A stretch of DNA of 64,000 bases, taken from contig CAWVWE010000007.1 of NCBI GenBank assembly GCA_963933975.1, positions 20,593-84,592 on the forward strand. Reading direction: 5' to 3'. The notes under the pieces are model-generated. The model was not told where the DNA came from, searched no databases, and worked only from the letters and a program-made list of their open reading frames with translations. Positions 7,608 through 15,494 of the stretch are shown here, in pieces (position 1 is the stretch's first letter; every line of letters begins with the position of its first letter). Made by a program: the position numbers and the translations under genes. The stretch comes from UBA10364 sp905182675 (lineage in GTDB: Bacteria; Bacteroidota; Bacteroidia; Flavobacteriales; Schleiferiaceae).

Positions 7608-9107
7608 CTATTTTCTTTCCAGCGCGCCAATTGTAGCAGATTGACTTCTAAGCGTTCCTTCTAAATCAAGCATTGGCGAAATGTTCGTAGGGTTTGATTT
7701 TGCGAAAAGTGTGGAAATGGAGTCAGGCTTGAACTGCCATTGATCAGCAGGAATAAGTGTGCTAGGTGAGAAGCCCCAATTCAAATTAAACATGGTATCA
7801 TCAAACATCAAACTGTCTGACAGGTCGTAGTGACCAAGTTCAGGGTTAGGTTCTATCCTCAAGGCACAAGACTTGAAATTCACCAAGAAATTGTCGTTTG
7901 GGTCTATGCCCATAGCGACTTCGTTCGGGAGTGTTCCGCTAATTAATGAGTTGGTGTACAACGCCGAAATTGGCCTGGTATAACGCATCCCTAAGGCATC
8001 TTCATAAAAATTCACCATTCCTACAGAAGTCCCTCCTCTGGAAGAAAACCCCCAAGTATTATAAAACGTACAATGATCGAACAGGTAGGTTCCTCCGAGC
8101 GCATAAAATCCATAAACGCCGCTTGGCCCTATAGCCAAATTCGTTGCTTTAATATTTGCGAAACCAGCATATAAACTTACCCGTGAATTATGGGTAAGTA
8201 TCACATTGTGCAGTTCAATATTTGGGGTTGATTTCCAGGAGCTGTCAATTCTCAACGCATTGGTTGCGTTTTTAATCAGGGTGTTATTAATAATGCTGTG
8301 TCCTTGATCGCCGCCCATGATGAAGATGCCTCCTAATAAACCTCCCCATTGCCCAGGTACCCATTCATATTCAGGCTCTAGGCGATCTCCTTGAAACACC
8401 ACGGGATCAGAAAAATCGCCTTGTAAATCCTTGTCAATAAACAAATTACCATCACGATATACCCAGAGTCCACTAGCATCATGTACATGTACTTGCGTAC
8501 CGGGCTCAATGGTTAATGTTCTTGCGCTATCCACAACGGCGTAGCCATAAACAACATGTGGTTTTGAGGCATCCCAGACCTCATTATCTGGTAAAATGGA
8601 ATAGGCCAGTTTTAACGGAGGTAGTGGGCTTGGGCGCTCTATAGTGAGGACGTTTGTTGGAAAATGATAGTAGGCATCCCAAACTGCAGTAATTAAATTT
8701 ACATGTTGTCTTACCGAGCCGTTCTCGAAAAAAATGCTATCTGTATAGACCAGCTCATCTTGACCTGCCGCATCCGGGCTTACTTTTATAAATAGGTAGG
8801 CACTATCTTTTGCTAAAATCTCTATGTTATCTGATGCGTGGCCGCTAATACCGTCAATATTTAAGGAATAAAAACTTTCCTGACCACGCGCTAAATAGAC
8901 CTTGTCTACTGTTACGTTTTCGTTAGATCGGTTAAAAACCTTTAAGGTTCTCGTTGAGCTACCAAGCCCGGTGAAAACGGTATCGACATAGATGGTGTCT
9001 TGAGAGAACTCTAATGTGACGTTAGACCCTGTAAATTGTACAGTTTTCCTACAACTTCCTAGAACCAGTGCCAATACTAAAGTAAAAAGTAAAATATAGT
9101 GCTTCAT
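7608..9107 (-). CDS. Right-handed beta-helix lipoprotein
   Basis: This 499-residue exported lipoprotein has lipobox LGSC, with the modified cysteine at residue 19. Residues about 25-140 look like an Ig-like/ASPM-type beta domain (TLKVFNRSNENVTVDKVYL). From about 185 onward repeated short beta strands appear: TLTIEPGTQVHVHDASGLWV, then SIINNTLIKNATNALRI and similar coils, the pattern of a parallel beta-helix. Such domains often bind or cleave polysaccharides, but no catalytic residues can be identified. I infer a surface- or periplasm-exposed structural or carbohydrate-interacting protein. It is monocistronic as far as can be seen, convergent with the acyl-CoA reductase. Confidence 0.72.
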   Translation of the reverse strand: MKHYILLFTLVLALVLGSCRKTVQFTGSNVTLEFSQDTIYVDTVFTGLGSSTRTLKVFNRSNENVTVDKVYLARGQESFYSLNIDGISGHASDNIEILAKDSAYLFIKVSPDAAGQDELVYTDSIFFENGSVRQHVNLITAVWDAYYHFPTNVLTIERPSPLPPLKLAYSILPDNEVWDASKPHVVYGYAVVDSARTLTIEPGTQVHVHDASGLWVYRDGNLFIDKDLQGDFSDPVVFQGDRLEPEYEWVPGQWGGLLGGIFIMGGDQGHSIINNTLIKNATNALRIDSSWKSTPNIELHNVILTHNSRVSLYAGFANIKATNLAIGPSGVYGFYALGGTYLFDHCTFYNTWGFSSRGGTSVGMVNFYEDALGMRYTRPISALYTNSLISGTLPNEVAMGIDPNDNFLVNFKSCALRIEPNPELGHYDLSDSLMFDDTMFNLNWGFSPSTLIPADQWQFKPDSISTLFAKSNPTNISPMLDLEGTLRSQSATIGALERK

Positions 9108-9168
9108 CTATTGCGAAGCTACATTACTATTTTTGTACTAGCAACGAGTTATATGTGAACATTTAACC

Positions 9169-9176
9169 TATATTTG
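9169..9176 (+). promoter_or_regulatory. -7 box for rpmE
   Basis: TATATTTG matches TAnnTTTG exactly and lies 58 bases before the L31 start, allowing a 5' leader of about 50 bases. Another exact match (TATTTTTG) is at 9128-9135. Neither has a clear -33 TTG. Confidence 0.45.
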
Positions 9177-9234
9177 CCGACTAATTAAGAACCTGGGGCT
9201 TGGGCCAAAACTCAAGCTGTTAAAGTAAATTAAA

Positions 9235-9483
9235 ATGAGAAAAGGAATACACCCTGAAACTTACCGTCCTTGTGTTTTTAAAGACATGGGATCTGGTGAT
9301 CAGTTCATCACAAAGTCATGTGCTGAGGCAAAAGACACTATCGAATTAGATGGTGTTGAATACCCACTAATCAAAATGGAAATCTCTAGCTATTCTCACC
9401 CATTCTACACTGGTAAAGTGAAGTTGGTAGATACCGCTGGTCGAGTTGATAAATTCCGCACCCGTTACGGAAAAAAGAGTTAG
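9235..9483 (+). CDS. rpmE2: 50S ribosomal protein L31, type B
   Basis: This 82-residue protein begins MRKGIHPETYRPCVFKD and has FITKSCAEAKDTI and ISSYSHPFYTGK, which identify ribosomal protein L31. It is the type B form: the zinc-binding CxxC pair of the classical protein is missing, and the two cysteines present are 16 residues apart. Type B L31 does not need zinc and has an internal extension. It binds the large subunit and bridges to the small subunit. The gene is flanked by its own -7 box and a strong terminator, so it is likely transcribed alone. Confidence 0.95.
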   Translation: MRKGIHPETYRPCVFKDMGSGDQFITKSCAEAKDTIELDGVEYPLIKMEISSYSHPFYTGKVKLVDTAGRVDKFRTRYGKKS

Positions 9484-9506
9484 TAATATTTATTACTTTA
9501 AAATAG

Positions 9507-9534
9507 AAGACCCGCTAAGGCGGGTCTTTTTTTT
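9507..9534 (+). terminator. Rho-independent terminator after rpmE
   Basis: A perfect 7-bp GC-rich stem (GACCCGC / GCGGGTC, extended by AA/TT) with a 4-base loop is followed by eight T residues. It ends 51 bases after the L31 stop. Confidence 0.93.
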
Positions 9535-9570
9535 GCCCTAAATTGGAGACATCAACCAAACAAAACTCAG

Positions 9571-10722
9571 ATGAACATTCTTCTTGTAGATGGACCTAGT
9601 CGTACAGATCTTTTACCCCTGACTTTTACACGTCCGGTTTCAGCCTTACGCTGCGGTATCTTGACCATAGCAGAAAAGTATACGAACCGTGGAATACTCA
9701 TAGGTTTCAGAACAGAGGACTATTTATCGAAGAAATTTTCATCAATAGCGAATCCTGATTTTTCAATTTGGGGCTCTGTTTGTCCTACATCGTCATTTTT
9801 AAATGCGGTATCTGGTCTAAAGGAAGGCGAGTACTTGGCTCAAGACACGCATATATTGGCGGTAAGAGGCGGCGAGTTAGATAGTACAGGGAAGAGTAGG
9901 GTTGAGTTCACGGAAGTGCTTAATATCATTTCTAAGCCATGGCATATCTGGACCAATAATGCAGTGGAATTAGAGGCTGATTATGACCTGCTGACGGAAG
10001 GCCGAACCTCCGCTCCAATCCATAGCTCTAATACTATTTTAGGTGATCGTATATTCCTAGAGGAAGGTGCGAAGGCTACGGCGAGTATCTTAAATTCAAC
10101 GAGCGGTTCTATATATCTGGCCAAAGATGCTGAAATCATGGAGGGTTGTATGGTTCGCGGAGGGCTTGCCCTTGGCGAACACTCTGCGTTGAAGCTGGGT
10201 ACCAAGATTTATGGCGCAACTACTTTGGGACCTCATTGTAAAGTAGGTGGAGAGGTAAATAATTGTGTTCTTCTGGGTTATTCTAATAAGGGACATGATG
10301 GTTTTTTAGGAAACAGTGCGCTTGGTGAATGGTGCAATTTAGGTGCGGACACCAATAATTCAAACTTAAAGAACAATTACGATCACGTTAAGGCCTGGTC
10401 CTACCAGACCAAGCGATTTACCCAAACGGGCGAGCAATTTTGCGGGTTGATCATGGGTGATCACAGTAAATCAGGAATAAATACGATGTTTAATACGGGA
10501 ACTGTGGTAGGCGTTAGTGCTAATATTTATGGTGCTGGATTCCCACGCAATTTCATCGCTTCATTTAGTTGGGGAGGGCCGCAAGGAACCGTAGAGTATA
10601 AACTGGATAAGGCCCTCGACACAGCACAACGTATGATGCAGCGACGTGGACTTAAGGTCGATGATATGGAGCAAAATATTTTGGATCACGTCTATAACGC
10701 AACGAAGGAGTTTAGACGTTAG
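9571..10722 (+). CDS. GlmU-like sugar-1-phosphate nucleotidyltransferase/acetyltransferase
   Basis: This 383-residue protein starts MNILLVDGPSRTDLLPLTFTRP, the signature of the Bacteroidota alternative GlmU family. The N-terminal part is a shortened nucleotidyltransferase-like domain. From about residue 150 a left-handed beta-helix of hexapeptide repeats follows, with segments such as SSNTILGDRIFLEEGA, and HSALKLGTKIYGATTLG further on. The family is proposed to make UDP-N-acetylglucosamine from glucosamine-1-phosphate for peptidoglycan and lipopolysaccharide. The exact substrate cannot be read from sequence. The rpmE terminator lies upstream, so it should have its own promoter; TAAATTGG (one mismatch to the -7 box) lies 24 bases before the start. 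Confidence 0.85.
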   Translation: MNILLVDGPSRTDLLPLTFTRPVSALRCGILTIAEKYTNRGILIGFRTEDYLSKKFSSIANPDFSIWGSVCPTSSFLNAVSGLKEGEYLAQDTHILAVRGGELDSTGKSRVEFTEVLNIISKPWHIWTNNAVELEADYDLLTEGRTSAPIHSSNTILGDRIFLEEGAKATASILNSTSGSIYLAKDAEIMEGCMVRGGLALGEHSALKLGTKIYGATTLGPHCKVGGEVNNCVLLGYSNKGHDGFLGNSALGEWCNLGADTNNSNLKNNYDHVKAWSYQTKRFTQTGEQFCGLIMGDHSKSGINTMFNTGTVVGVSANIYGAGFPRNFIASFSWGGPQGTVEYKLDKALDTAQRMMQRRGLKVDDMEQNILDHVYNATKEFRR

Positions 10723-10729
10723 ACTACCC

Positions 10730-11383
10730 TTAAAGTGCCTTTAGGGCAGATATAGTTGCTTCTGGATCATCGCTTTTGAAAACAAACGACCCTGCAACCA
10801 AAGCATCTGCTCCTGCTGCGATCAACCTAGATCCTGTTTCAAGATTGACTCCTCCATCAATTTCAATAATTGCATTTGACCCGCTTTGATCGATAAGCGT
10901 ACGTGCTTGAGTTGTTTTGTTAATGGTATTCTCTATGAACGTTTGTCCACCAAATCCTGGGTTGACACTCATTAAAAGTACAAGGTCTAAGTCACCAATA
11001 ATGTCTTGTAAAACATGGACCGGAGTATGTGGGTTTAACGCAACGCCAGCTTTCATTCCAGCGTTGTGAATTTCTTGTATCGTTCTATGAAGATGGGTAC
11101 AAGCTTCATAGTGAACCGTTAGAATATCCGCTCCACAGTCCTTAAAGGCCTGGATATATCGCTCAGGTTGTACAATCATCAAATGCACATCCATGACCTT
11201 GTCACAGTTAGCGGCCATGGTTTTTACAATTGGCATACCATAGCTTATGTTAGGAACGAAGACACCGTCCATAACATCAATGTGAAACCAGTCAGCTTCA
11301 CTCTTATTGACCATCTGACAGTCTCTTTGGAGGTTTCCGAAATCAGCTGCTAAAAGCGAAGGGGAGATGATAGGTGAAGCCAT
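10730..11383 (-). CDS. rpe: Ribulose-phosphate 3-epimerase
   Basis: This 217-residue TIM-barrel enzyme interconverts ribulose-5-phosphate and xylulose-5-phosphate in the pentose phosphate pathway. Motifs in order: SPSLLAADFGNL at the N-terminus, WFHIDVMDGVFVPN (metal and catalytic Asp), LLMSVNPGFGGQTFI (phosphate loop), IEIDGGVN and ALVAGSFVF. The frame is open upstream to 11419, but the ATG at 11383 matches the family N-terminus (MASPIISPSLL), whereas the longer form would run into the rpoD terminator at 11408-11444. The length agrees with the usual 215-225. It ends seven bases from the convergent GlmU-like gene. Confidence 0.96.
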   Translation of the reverse strand: MASPIISPSLLAADFGNLQRDCQMVNKSEADWFHIDVMDGVFVPNISYGMPIVKTMAANCDKVMDVHLMIVQPERYIQAFKDCGADILTVHYEACTHLHRTIQEIHNAGMKAGVALNPHTPVHVLQDIIGDLDLVLLMSVNPGFGGQTFIENTINKTTQARTLIDQSGSNAIIEIDGGVNLETGSRLIAAGADALVAGSFVFKSDDPEATISALKAL

Positions 11384-11403
11384 GAGGTTACGTTTAAGAT
11401 TGG

Positions 11404-11444
11404 TGTAAAAATAAAACACCCCGCCGATGATGGCAGGGTGTATG
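11404..11444 (-). terminator. Terminator of rpoD
   Basis: On the minus strand a 10-bp stem (ACACCCTGCC / GGCGGGGTGT, one G-U pair) with a 6-base loop is followed by TTTTATTTTT. It lies 25 bases after the rpoD stop and just before the rpe start. Confidence 0.85.
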
Positions 11445-11468
11445 TGAGAAAAGTTTATACCAAGGTTA

Positions 11469-12332
11469 TTAACCGAGATAGGTCTTTAATATTTTACTTC
11501 TCGACGTATGTTTCATACGACGAATTGCCTTTTCTTTTATCTGACGAACCCTCTCACGAGTCAGGTCAAATTTTTCGCCAATTTCTTCAAGTGTCATAGG
11601 GTGCTGACCTCCTAGACCAAAGTATAGACGGATTACATCACCTTCACGTGGAGTCAACGTTGCTAAAGAACGCTCAATTTCTGTACGCAAAGAGTCCATC
11701 ATTAGGTCCTCATCTGGGTGTGGACTATCTGATGAATTTAAGACATCATATAAATTACTATCCTCTCCTTCTACTAACGGAGCATCCATACTTACGTGAC
11801 GTCCGGAGTTACGCATGCTCTCCTTAACGTCAGATTCACTCATTTCTAAGTGCTTCGAGATTTCAGATGCACTTGGTGGACGTTCGTGCTCTTGCTCCAA
11901 GTATGCGTATGCTTTGTTGATTTTATTGATAGAACCAATTTTATTCAACGGCAAACGTACAATTCGACTCTGTTCAGCCAATGCTTGAAGAATACTCTGG
12001 CGAATCCACCAAACAGCGTATGAAATGAACTTAAAACCACGGGTTTCATCAAAACGTTGTGCAGCTTTAATCAAACCTAGGTTTCCCTCGTTGATTAAAT
12101 CAGGCAATGTGAGGCCTTGATTTTGGTATTGCTTAGCCACGGAAACCACAAAGCGAAGATTCGCTTTGGTTAATTTTTCTAAAGCAATTTGATCACCGGC
12201 CTTTATCCTCTGAGCGAGTTCAACTTCCTCTTCAGCGGTAATAAGCTCCACTTTACCAATTTCCTGTAGATACTTATCTAAAGAAGCCGTTTCGCGGTTG
12301 GTGACCTGTTTTGTGATTTTTAACTGTCTCAT
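11469..12332 (-). CDS. rpoD: RNA polymerase primary sigma factor RpoD
   Basis: This 287-residue sigma-70 protein has region 1.2 (TASLDKYLQEIGKVELI), region 2 with DLINEGNLGLIKAAQRFD and KFISYAVWWIRQSI, region 3, and a region 4 helix-turn-helix (TLEEIGEKFDLTRERVRQIKE). It lacks the acidic region 1.1 of proteobacterial RpoD, which is normal for Bacteroidota primary sigma factors. These read the unusual TTG / TAnnTTTG promoters, many of which are visible in this window. It lies downstream of pnp with a 12-bp hairpin between the two genes, and a terminator follows it. The C-terminus RSKILKTYLG is typical of the group. Confidence 0.96.
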   Translation of the reverse strand: MRQLKITKQVTNRETASLDKYLQEIGKVELITAEEEVELAQRIKAGDQIALEKLTKANLRFVVSVAKQYQNQGLTLPDLINEGNLGLIKAAQRFDETRGFKFISYAVWWIRQSILQALAEQSRIVRLPLNKIGSINKINKAYAYLEQEHERPPSASEISKHLEMSESDVKESMRNSGRHVSMDAPLVEGEDSNLYDVLNSSDSPHPDEDLMMDSLRTEIERSLATLTPREGDVIRLYFGLGGQHPMTLEEIGEKFDLTRERVRQIKEKAIRRMKHTSRSKILKTYLG

Positions 12333-12355
12333 GCTCGAGAATGAATTTTAGTGAA

Positions 12356-12382
12356 GTGAGGAAAACCTGAGGTTTTCCTCAC
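12356..12382 (-). terminator. Hairpin between pnp and rpoD
   Basis: A perfect 12-bp stem (GTGAGGAAAACC / GGTTTTCCTCAC) with a 3-base loop lies 26 bases after the pnp stop and 24 before the rpoD start. The following sequence on the minus strand is only moderately T-rich, so it may be a weak terminator or a processing or stability element in a pnp-rpoD transcript. Confidence 0.65.
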
Positions 12383-12407
12383 CTTAACAATCTAAATAAA
12401 GCTTCGG

Positions 12408-14531
12408 TTATTCGCCTTCCTTTTCAGGTTTAGGCAGAAGAACTTTTCTCGAAAGCTTCATCTTACCTGCTTTATCAACTTCGAGAAGTTTGACGCTAAT
12501 CGTGTCACCTTCTTTCAGTACATCTTCAACATTTTTGACACGAGTCCAATCGATCTCAGAAATGTGTAACAAGCCTTGAATTTTAGGAGCGATTTCTACA
12601 AAAGCACCATAAGTCTGTACTCCGCGAACGATTCCTTCATAGACTTCGCCTATAGTTGGTTCGAATGCGATAGCACGAATCATGTCCAGTGCCTTGTTCA
12701 TCATATCATAGTCCTTTCCAGAAATTTGAATATGACCTCTTTCCTCAATTTCCTCAATAGTTACAGTTGTTCCTGTATCTGCTTGAATACCTTGAATATT
12801 TTTTCCACCAGGACCGATTATTGGTCCAATGAATTCTTTCTTAACAGTAATGGTGATGATCTTAGGCGCGTTAGGTTTTAATTCCTTACGTGACTCAGGC
12901 ATCGTCTTTAGCATCTCAGAAAGAATGTGCATACGGCCTGCACGACTCTGCATCAGAGCACTTACAAGAATTTCATAGCTCAAACCTTTAACCTTGATGT
13001 CCATCTGACATGCAGTGATGCCTTTTTCGGTACCGGTTACTTTGAAATCCATATCTCCCAAGTGATCTTCATCACCCAAGATATCTGAAAGTACAGCATA
13101 ATTCTCACCGTCAGAGATTAGGCCCATGGCTATACCACTTACTGGTCTAACCATCTCAATCCCCGCATCCATTAGCGCAAGTGTACCTGCACAAACCGTG
13201 GCCATAGAAGACGAACCGTTTGATTCAAGAATATCACTTACTACACGAATCGTATATGGATTTTCAGGACTCACCATTTTGTATAAAGCGCGCTGAGCAA
13301 GGTTTCCGTGACCAATTTCACGTCTGCTTACCCCGCGAACAGGACGAGCTTCACCCGTGGAAAATGGAGGGAAGTTATAATGTAAATAGAATTTTTCCTC
13401 ACCCTTAAAGGTTGCGTCATCAATTCTATTGGTATCCATCGAAGTACCTAAGGTAACCGTAGTCAGGGATTGAGTTTCTCCACGAGTGAAGACTGCAGAT
13501 CCGTGTGCACCAGGTAAGTAATCTATTTCAGACCAGATATCGCGTATGTCAGTAGTCTTACGTCCATCTAAACGTTGACCATCTGCTAATACCATGTGAC
13601 GAACAGCTTTATATTCTACGTCGTGGAAATAAGTTTTTGCAAAACCTTTATTTTCCGCCAACCAAGCGTCGTCCTTGCCATCTAAGTATTCGTTAAGAAT
13701 AGCTTTGAATTGAGCGGAACGTTCGTGCTTCGGCAATGCACTTTTAGATACAGCGTATACTTTATCGTAAGTAGCAGCCATTACATCCTGACGAACTTCG
13801 TCGCTGTGAGTTTCATGGTTGTATTCACGTTTCACATGCGACTTCTCAACTTGAGCAGCCATGTTTATTTGAGCAGCAACTTGAAGTTTTATGGCTTCGT
13901 GTGCAAACTTAATTGCCTCCACCATTTCTTCTTCAGAAACTTCACGCATTTCACCTTCTACCATGACAACGCTGTCCATAGAGGCACCGATGGTCATGTC
14001 AAGATCAATCTCTTTGAGTTGATCTGGCGTAGGGTTGATGATAAGTTCTCCATTCAGACGACCTACTCTAACTTCAGATATAGGACCGTCAAAAGGAAGG
14101 TCACTTACTGCAATAGCTGCTGAAGCAGCCAATCCAGCTAAAGAAGTAGCTTCTACTTCTGGATCGTAAGAGATCATTTGAATCATTAATTGGATCTCAG
14201 CGTGGTAGTCCTTTGGAAACAAGGGACGGAGTACGCGATCGATCAAACGCATGGTTAGGATTTCTGTGTCAGATGGACGTCCCTCACGTTTGAGGAAGCC
14301 TCCAGGAACACGTCCATTCGCTGCGAATTTTTCACGATAATCAACAGTAAGCGGAAGAAAGTCAATACCTTCTTTAGCTTCTTTGCTAGACACCACTGTG
14401 GCTAACAGCATAGTACCACCACATCTCACAACGACAGAGCCATCAGCTTGTTTGGCTAACTTACCAGTCTCAAGTGTGATTTCTCTTCCGTCAGGAAGTG
14501 CGATAGTTTCAATAATTGCTTTTGGAATCAT
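12408..14531 (-). CDS. pnp: Polyribonucleotide nucleotidyltransferase (PNPase)
   Basis: This 707-residue enzyme degrades RNA 3' to 5' by phosphorolysis as a trimer. It has two RNase PH domains: the first around GGTMLLATVV and DFLPLTVDYREKFAANGR, the second around GSAVFTRGETQSLTTVTLG and SDILGDEDHLGDMDFKVTGT. A KH domain (EFIGPIIGPGGKNIQGIQ) and an S1 domain (GIVRGVQTYGAFVEI) follow. The frame opens upstream at 14564, but the ATG at 14531 fits the family N-terminus (MIPKAIIETI), and the longer start would overlap the rpsO terminator. It follows rpsO, the same order as in many bacteria. Confidence 0.97.
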   Translation of the reverse strand: MIPKAIIETIALPDGREITLETGKLAKQADGSVVVRCGGTMLLATVVSSKEAKEGIDFLPLTVDYREKFAANGRVPGGFLKREGRPSDTEILTMRLIDRVLRPLFPKDYHAEIQLMIQMISYDPEVEATSLAGLAASAAIAVSDLPFDGPISEVRVGRLNGELIINPTPDQLKEIDLDMTIGASMDSVVMVEGEMREVSEEEMVEAIKFAHEAIKLQVAAQINMAAQVEKSHVKREYNHETHSDEVRQDVMAATYDKVYAVSKSALPKHERSAQFKAILNEYLDGKDDAWLAENKGFAKTYFHDVEYKAVRHMVLADGQRLDGRKTTDIRDIWSEIDYLPGAHGSAVFTRGETQSLTTVTLGTSMDTNRIDDATFKGEEKFYLHYNFPPFSTGEARPVRGVSRREIGHGNLAQRALYKMVSPENPYTIRVVSDILESNGSSSMATVCAGTLALMDAGIEMVRPVSGIAMGLISDGENYAVLSDILGDEDHLGDMDFKVTGTEKGITACQMDIKVKGLSYEILVSALMQSRAGRMHILSEMLKTMPESRKELKPNAPKIITITVKKEFIGPIIGPGGKNIQGIQADTGTTVTIEEIEERGHIQISGKDYDMMNKALDMIRAIAFEPTIGEVYEGIVRGVQTYGAFVEIAPKIQGLLHISEIDWTRVKNVEDVLKEGDTISVKLLEVDKAGKMKLSRKVLLPKPEKEGE

Positions 14532-14561
14532 ATATAATGTAAATAGATACTTTTTTATACG

Positions 14562-14592
14562 CAAAAAGGCAATTGTATAAATTGCCTTTTTG
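14562..14592 (-). terminator. Terminator between rpsO and pnp
   Basis: A perfect 13-bp stem (CAAAAAGGCAATT / AATTGCCTTTTTG) with a 5-base loop lies 20 bases after the rpsO stop. U-rich sequence in and after the descending arm supports termination on the minus strand. Some read-through to pnp is plausible. Confidence 0.85.
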
Positions 14593-14611
14593 TGAATGCG
14601 CTAGACTGGGG

Positions 14612-14881
14612 TTATTTTCTCAATCCTAGTTTTTCGATAATTGCACGGTAACGTGTAATATCTGTTTTCTTTAAATAATTAAGAAGCTTTCTTCTTTTAC
14701 CAACCAAAGTGATCAACGAACGCTCTGTGTTGTGGTCTTTTTTGTTTTGCTTCAAGTGTCCAGTCAAATGACTGATACGGAAGCTGAATAATGCAATCTG
14801 GCCTTCAGAAGAACCAGTGTCTTTAGCTGATCCACCGTATTCCGCGAAGATCTCTGCTTTTTTTTCAGTTGTTAGGTACAT
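14612..14881 (-). CDS. rpsO: 30S ribosomal protein S15
   Basis: This 89-residue protein is the usual S15 length. It contains DTGSSEGQIALFSFRISHLTGHL and, near the end, RRKLLNYLKKTDITRYRAII, both diagnostic; S15 binds 16S rRNA early in small-subunit assembly. The frame extends to 14923, but the upstream codons overlap an exact -7 promoter box (14921-14928), so the ATG at 14881 (MYLTTEKKAEIF) is the start. A terminator follows and pnp comes next. Upstream lies the end of the lgt-DUF192 run. Confidence 0.97.
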   Translation of the reverse strand: MYLTTEKKAEIFAEYGGSAKDTGSSEGQIALFSFRISHLTGHLKQNKKDHNTERSLITLVGKRRKLLNYLKKTDITRYRAIIEKLGLRK

Positions 14882-14920
14882 ACCAAAATCGTATTTAGAT
14901 GTTTGTAATGCTTTGAGTTG

Positions 14921-14928
14921 CAAAGATA
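14921..14928 (-). promoter_or_regulatory. -7 box for rpsO
   Basis: On the minus strand this is TATCTTTG, an exact TAnnTTTG match about 40 bases upstream of the S15 ATG. It rules out the longer reading of rpsO. No -33 TTG is found. Confidence 0.55.
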
Positions 14929-14963
14929 ATTAAATATCTGTAGCCATATATACCTAATTGGCT

Positions 14964-15494
14964 TTATTTATCTAGCCAATATAATTTAGTTCCAACACCA
15001 ATCTCTGCCGCCGCCGCCGCGCCACCTAAAGTCTCAAGAACATAGCTCGCTGGAGCACCACTGGGAAGACTTTTTAAAGACAATGGCTCAGCATTTGCCT
15101 GTATGCTCACTACTTCATTTTCGTTGTTGATATAGATAATATCTAAAGGAACGATCGTATTTTTCATCCAAAAGCTCCTGGGCTGATCGCCGCCTGGCAT
15201 AAAGAAGAGCATACTCATGTCCATCGAAACAGTTCGACGGTACATCATGCCGATCTCTATGGTTTCTGCGCTTTTGGCGTATTCAGTTCTAAAAGCGGCA
15301 GTCGTATCCGTGCCATTAACCACCCATACAGTTCCGTCTTGTCTAAAAGGCGGTTCATATGGTTTTTTTGAGGGTTGTATAGAAGAGTTCGTGCTGTTGT
15401 TAAATTTTCCTATTCCACTGATGATAGAAGGGATAATAAATGCAGCTAGGCCAATACCTATAATCCAAACAGCATACTTTCTTACTGCGTTCAT
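14964..15494 (-). CDS. DUF192 family exported or membrane-anchored protein
   Basis: This 176-residue protein has one N-terminal membrane helix (AVWIIGIGLAAFIIPSIISGI) followed by a DUF192 domain. The domain signatures are IGMMYRRTVSMDMSMLFFMP, RSFWMKNTIVPLDIIYIN, and the closing YVLETLGGAA and GVGTKLYW. DUF192 is widespread and lacks an assigned activity. The domain faces the periplasm by inference from the single helix. Its start overlaps the lgt stop by four bases (ATGA), so it is coupled to lgt and ends the folE-to-DUF192 run. Confidence 0.85.
   Translation of the reverse strand: MNAVRKYAVWIIGIGLAAFIIPSIISGIGKFNNSTNSSIQPSKKPYEPPFRQDGTVWVVNGTDTTAAFRTEYAKSAETIEIGMMYRRTVSMDMSMLFFMPGGDQPRSFWMKNTIVPLDIIYINNENEVVSIQANAEPLSLKSLPSGAPASYVLETLGGAAAAAEIGVGTKLYWLDK

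Noticed and set aside
12576..12881. Plus-strand frame of 101 codons inside pnp
   Set aside because: Cys/Ser/Phe-rich composition is typical of an antisense shadow of a conserved gene; pnp accounts for the region.
13710..14123. Plus-strand frame of 137 codons inside pnp
   Set aside because: Shadow of the second-strand coding sequence with hydrophobic/aromatic bias and no start context.
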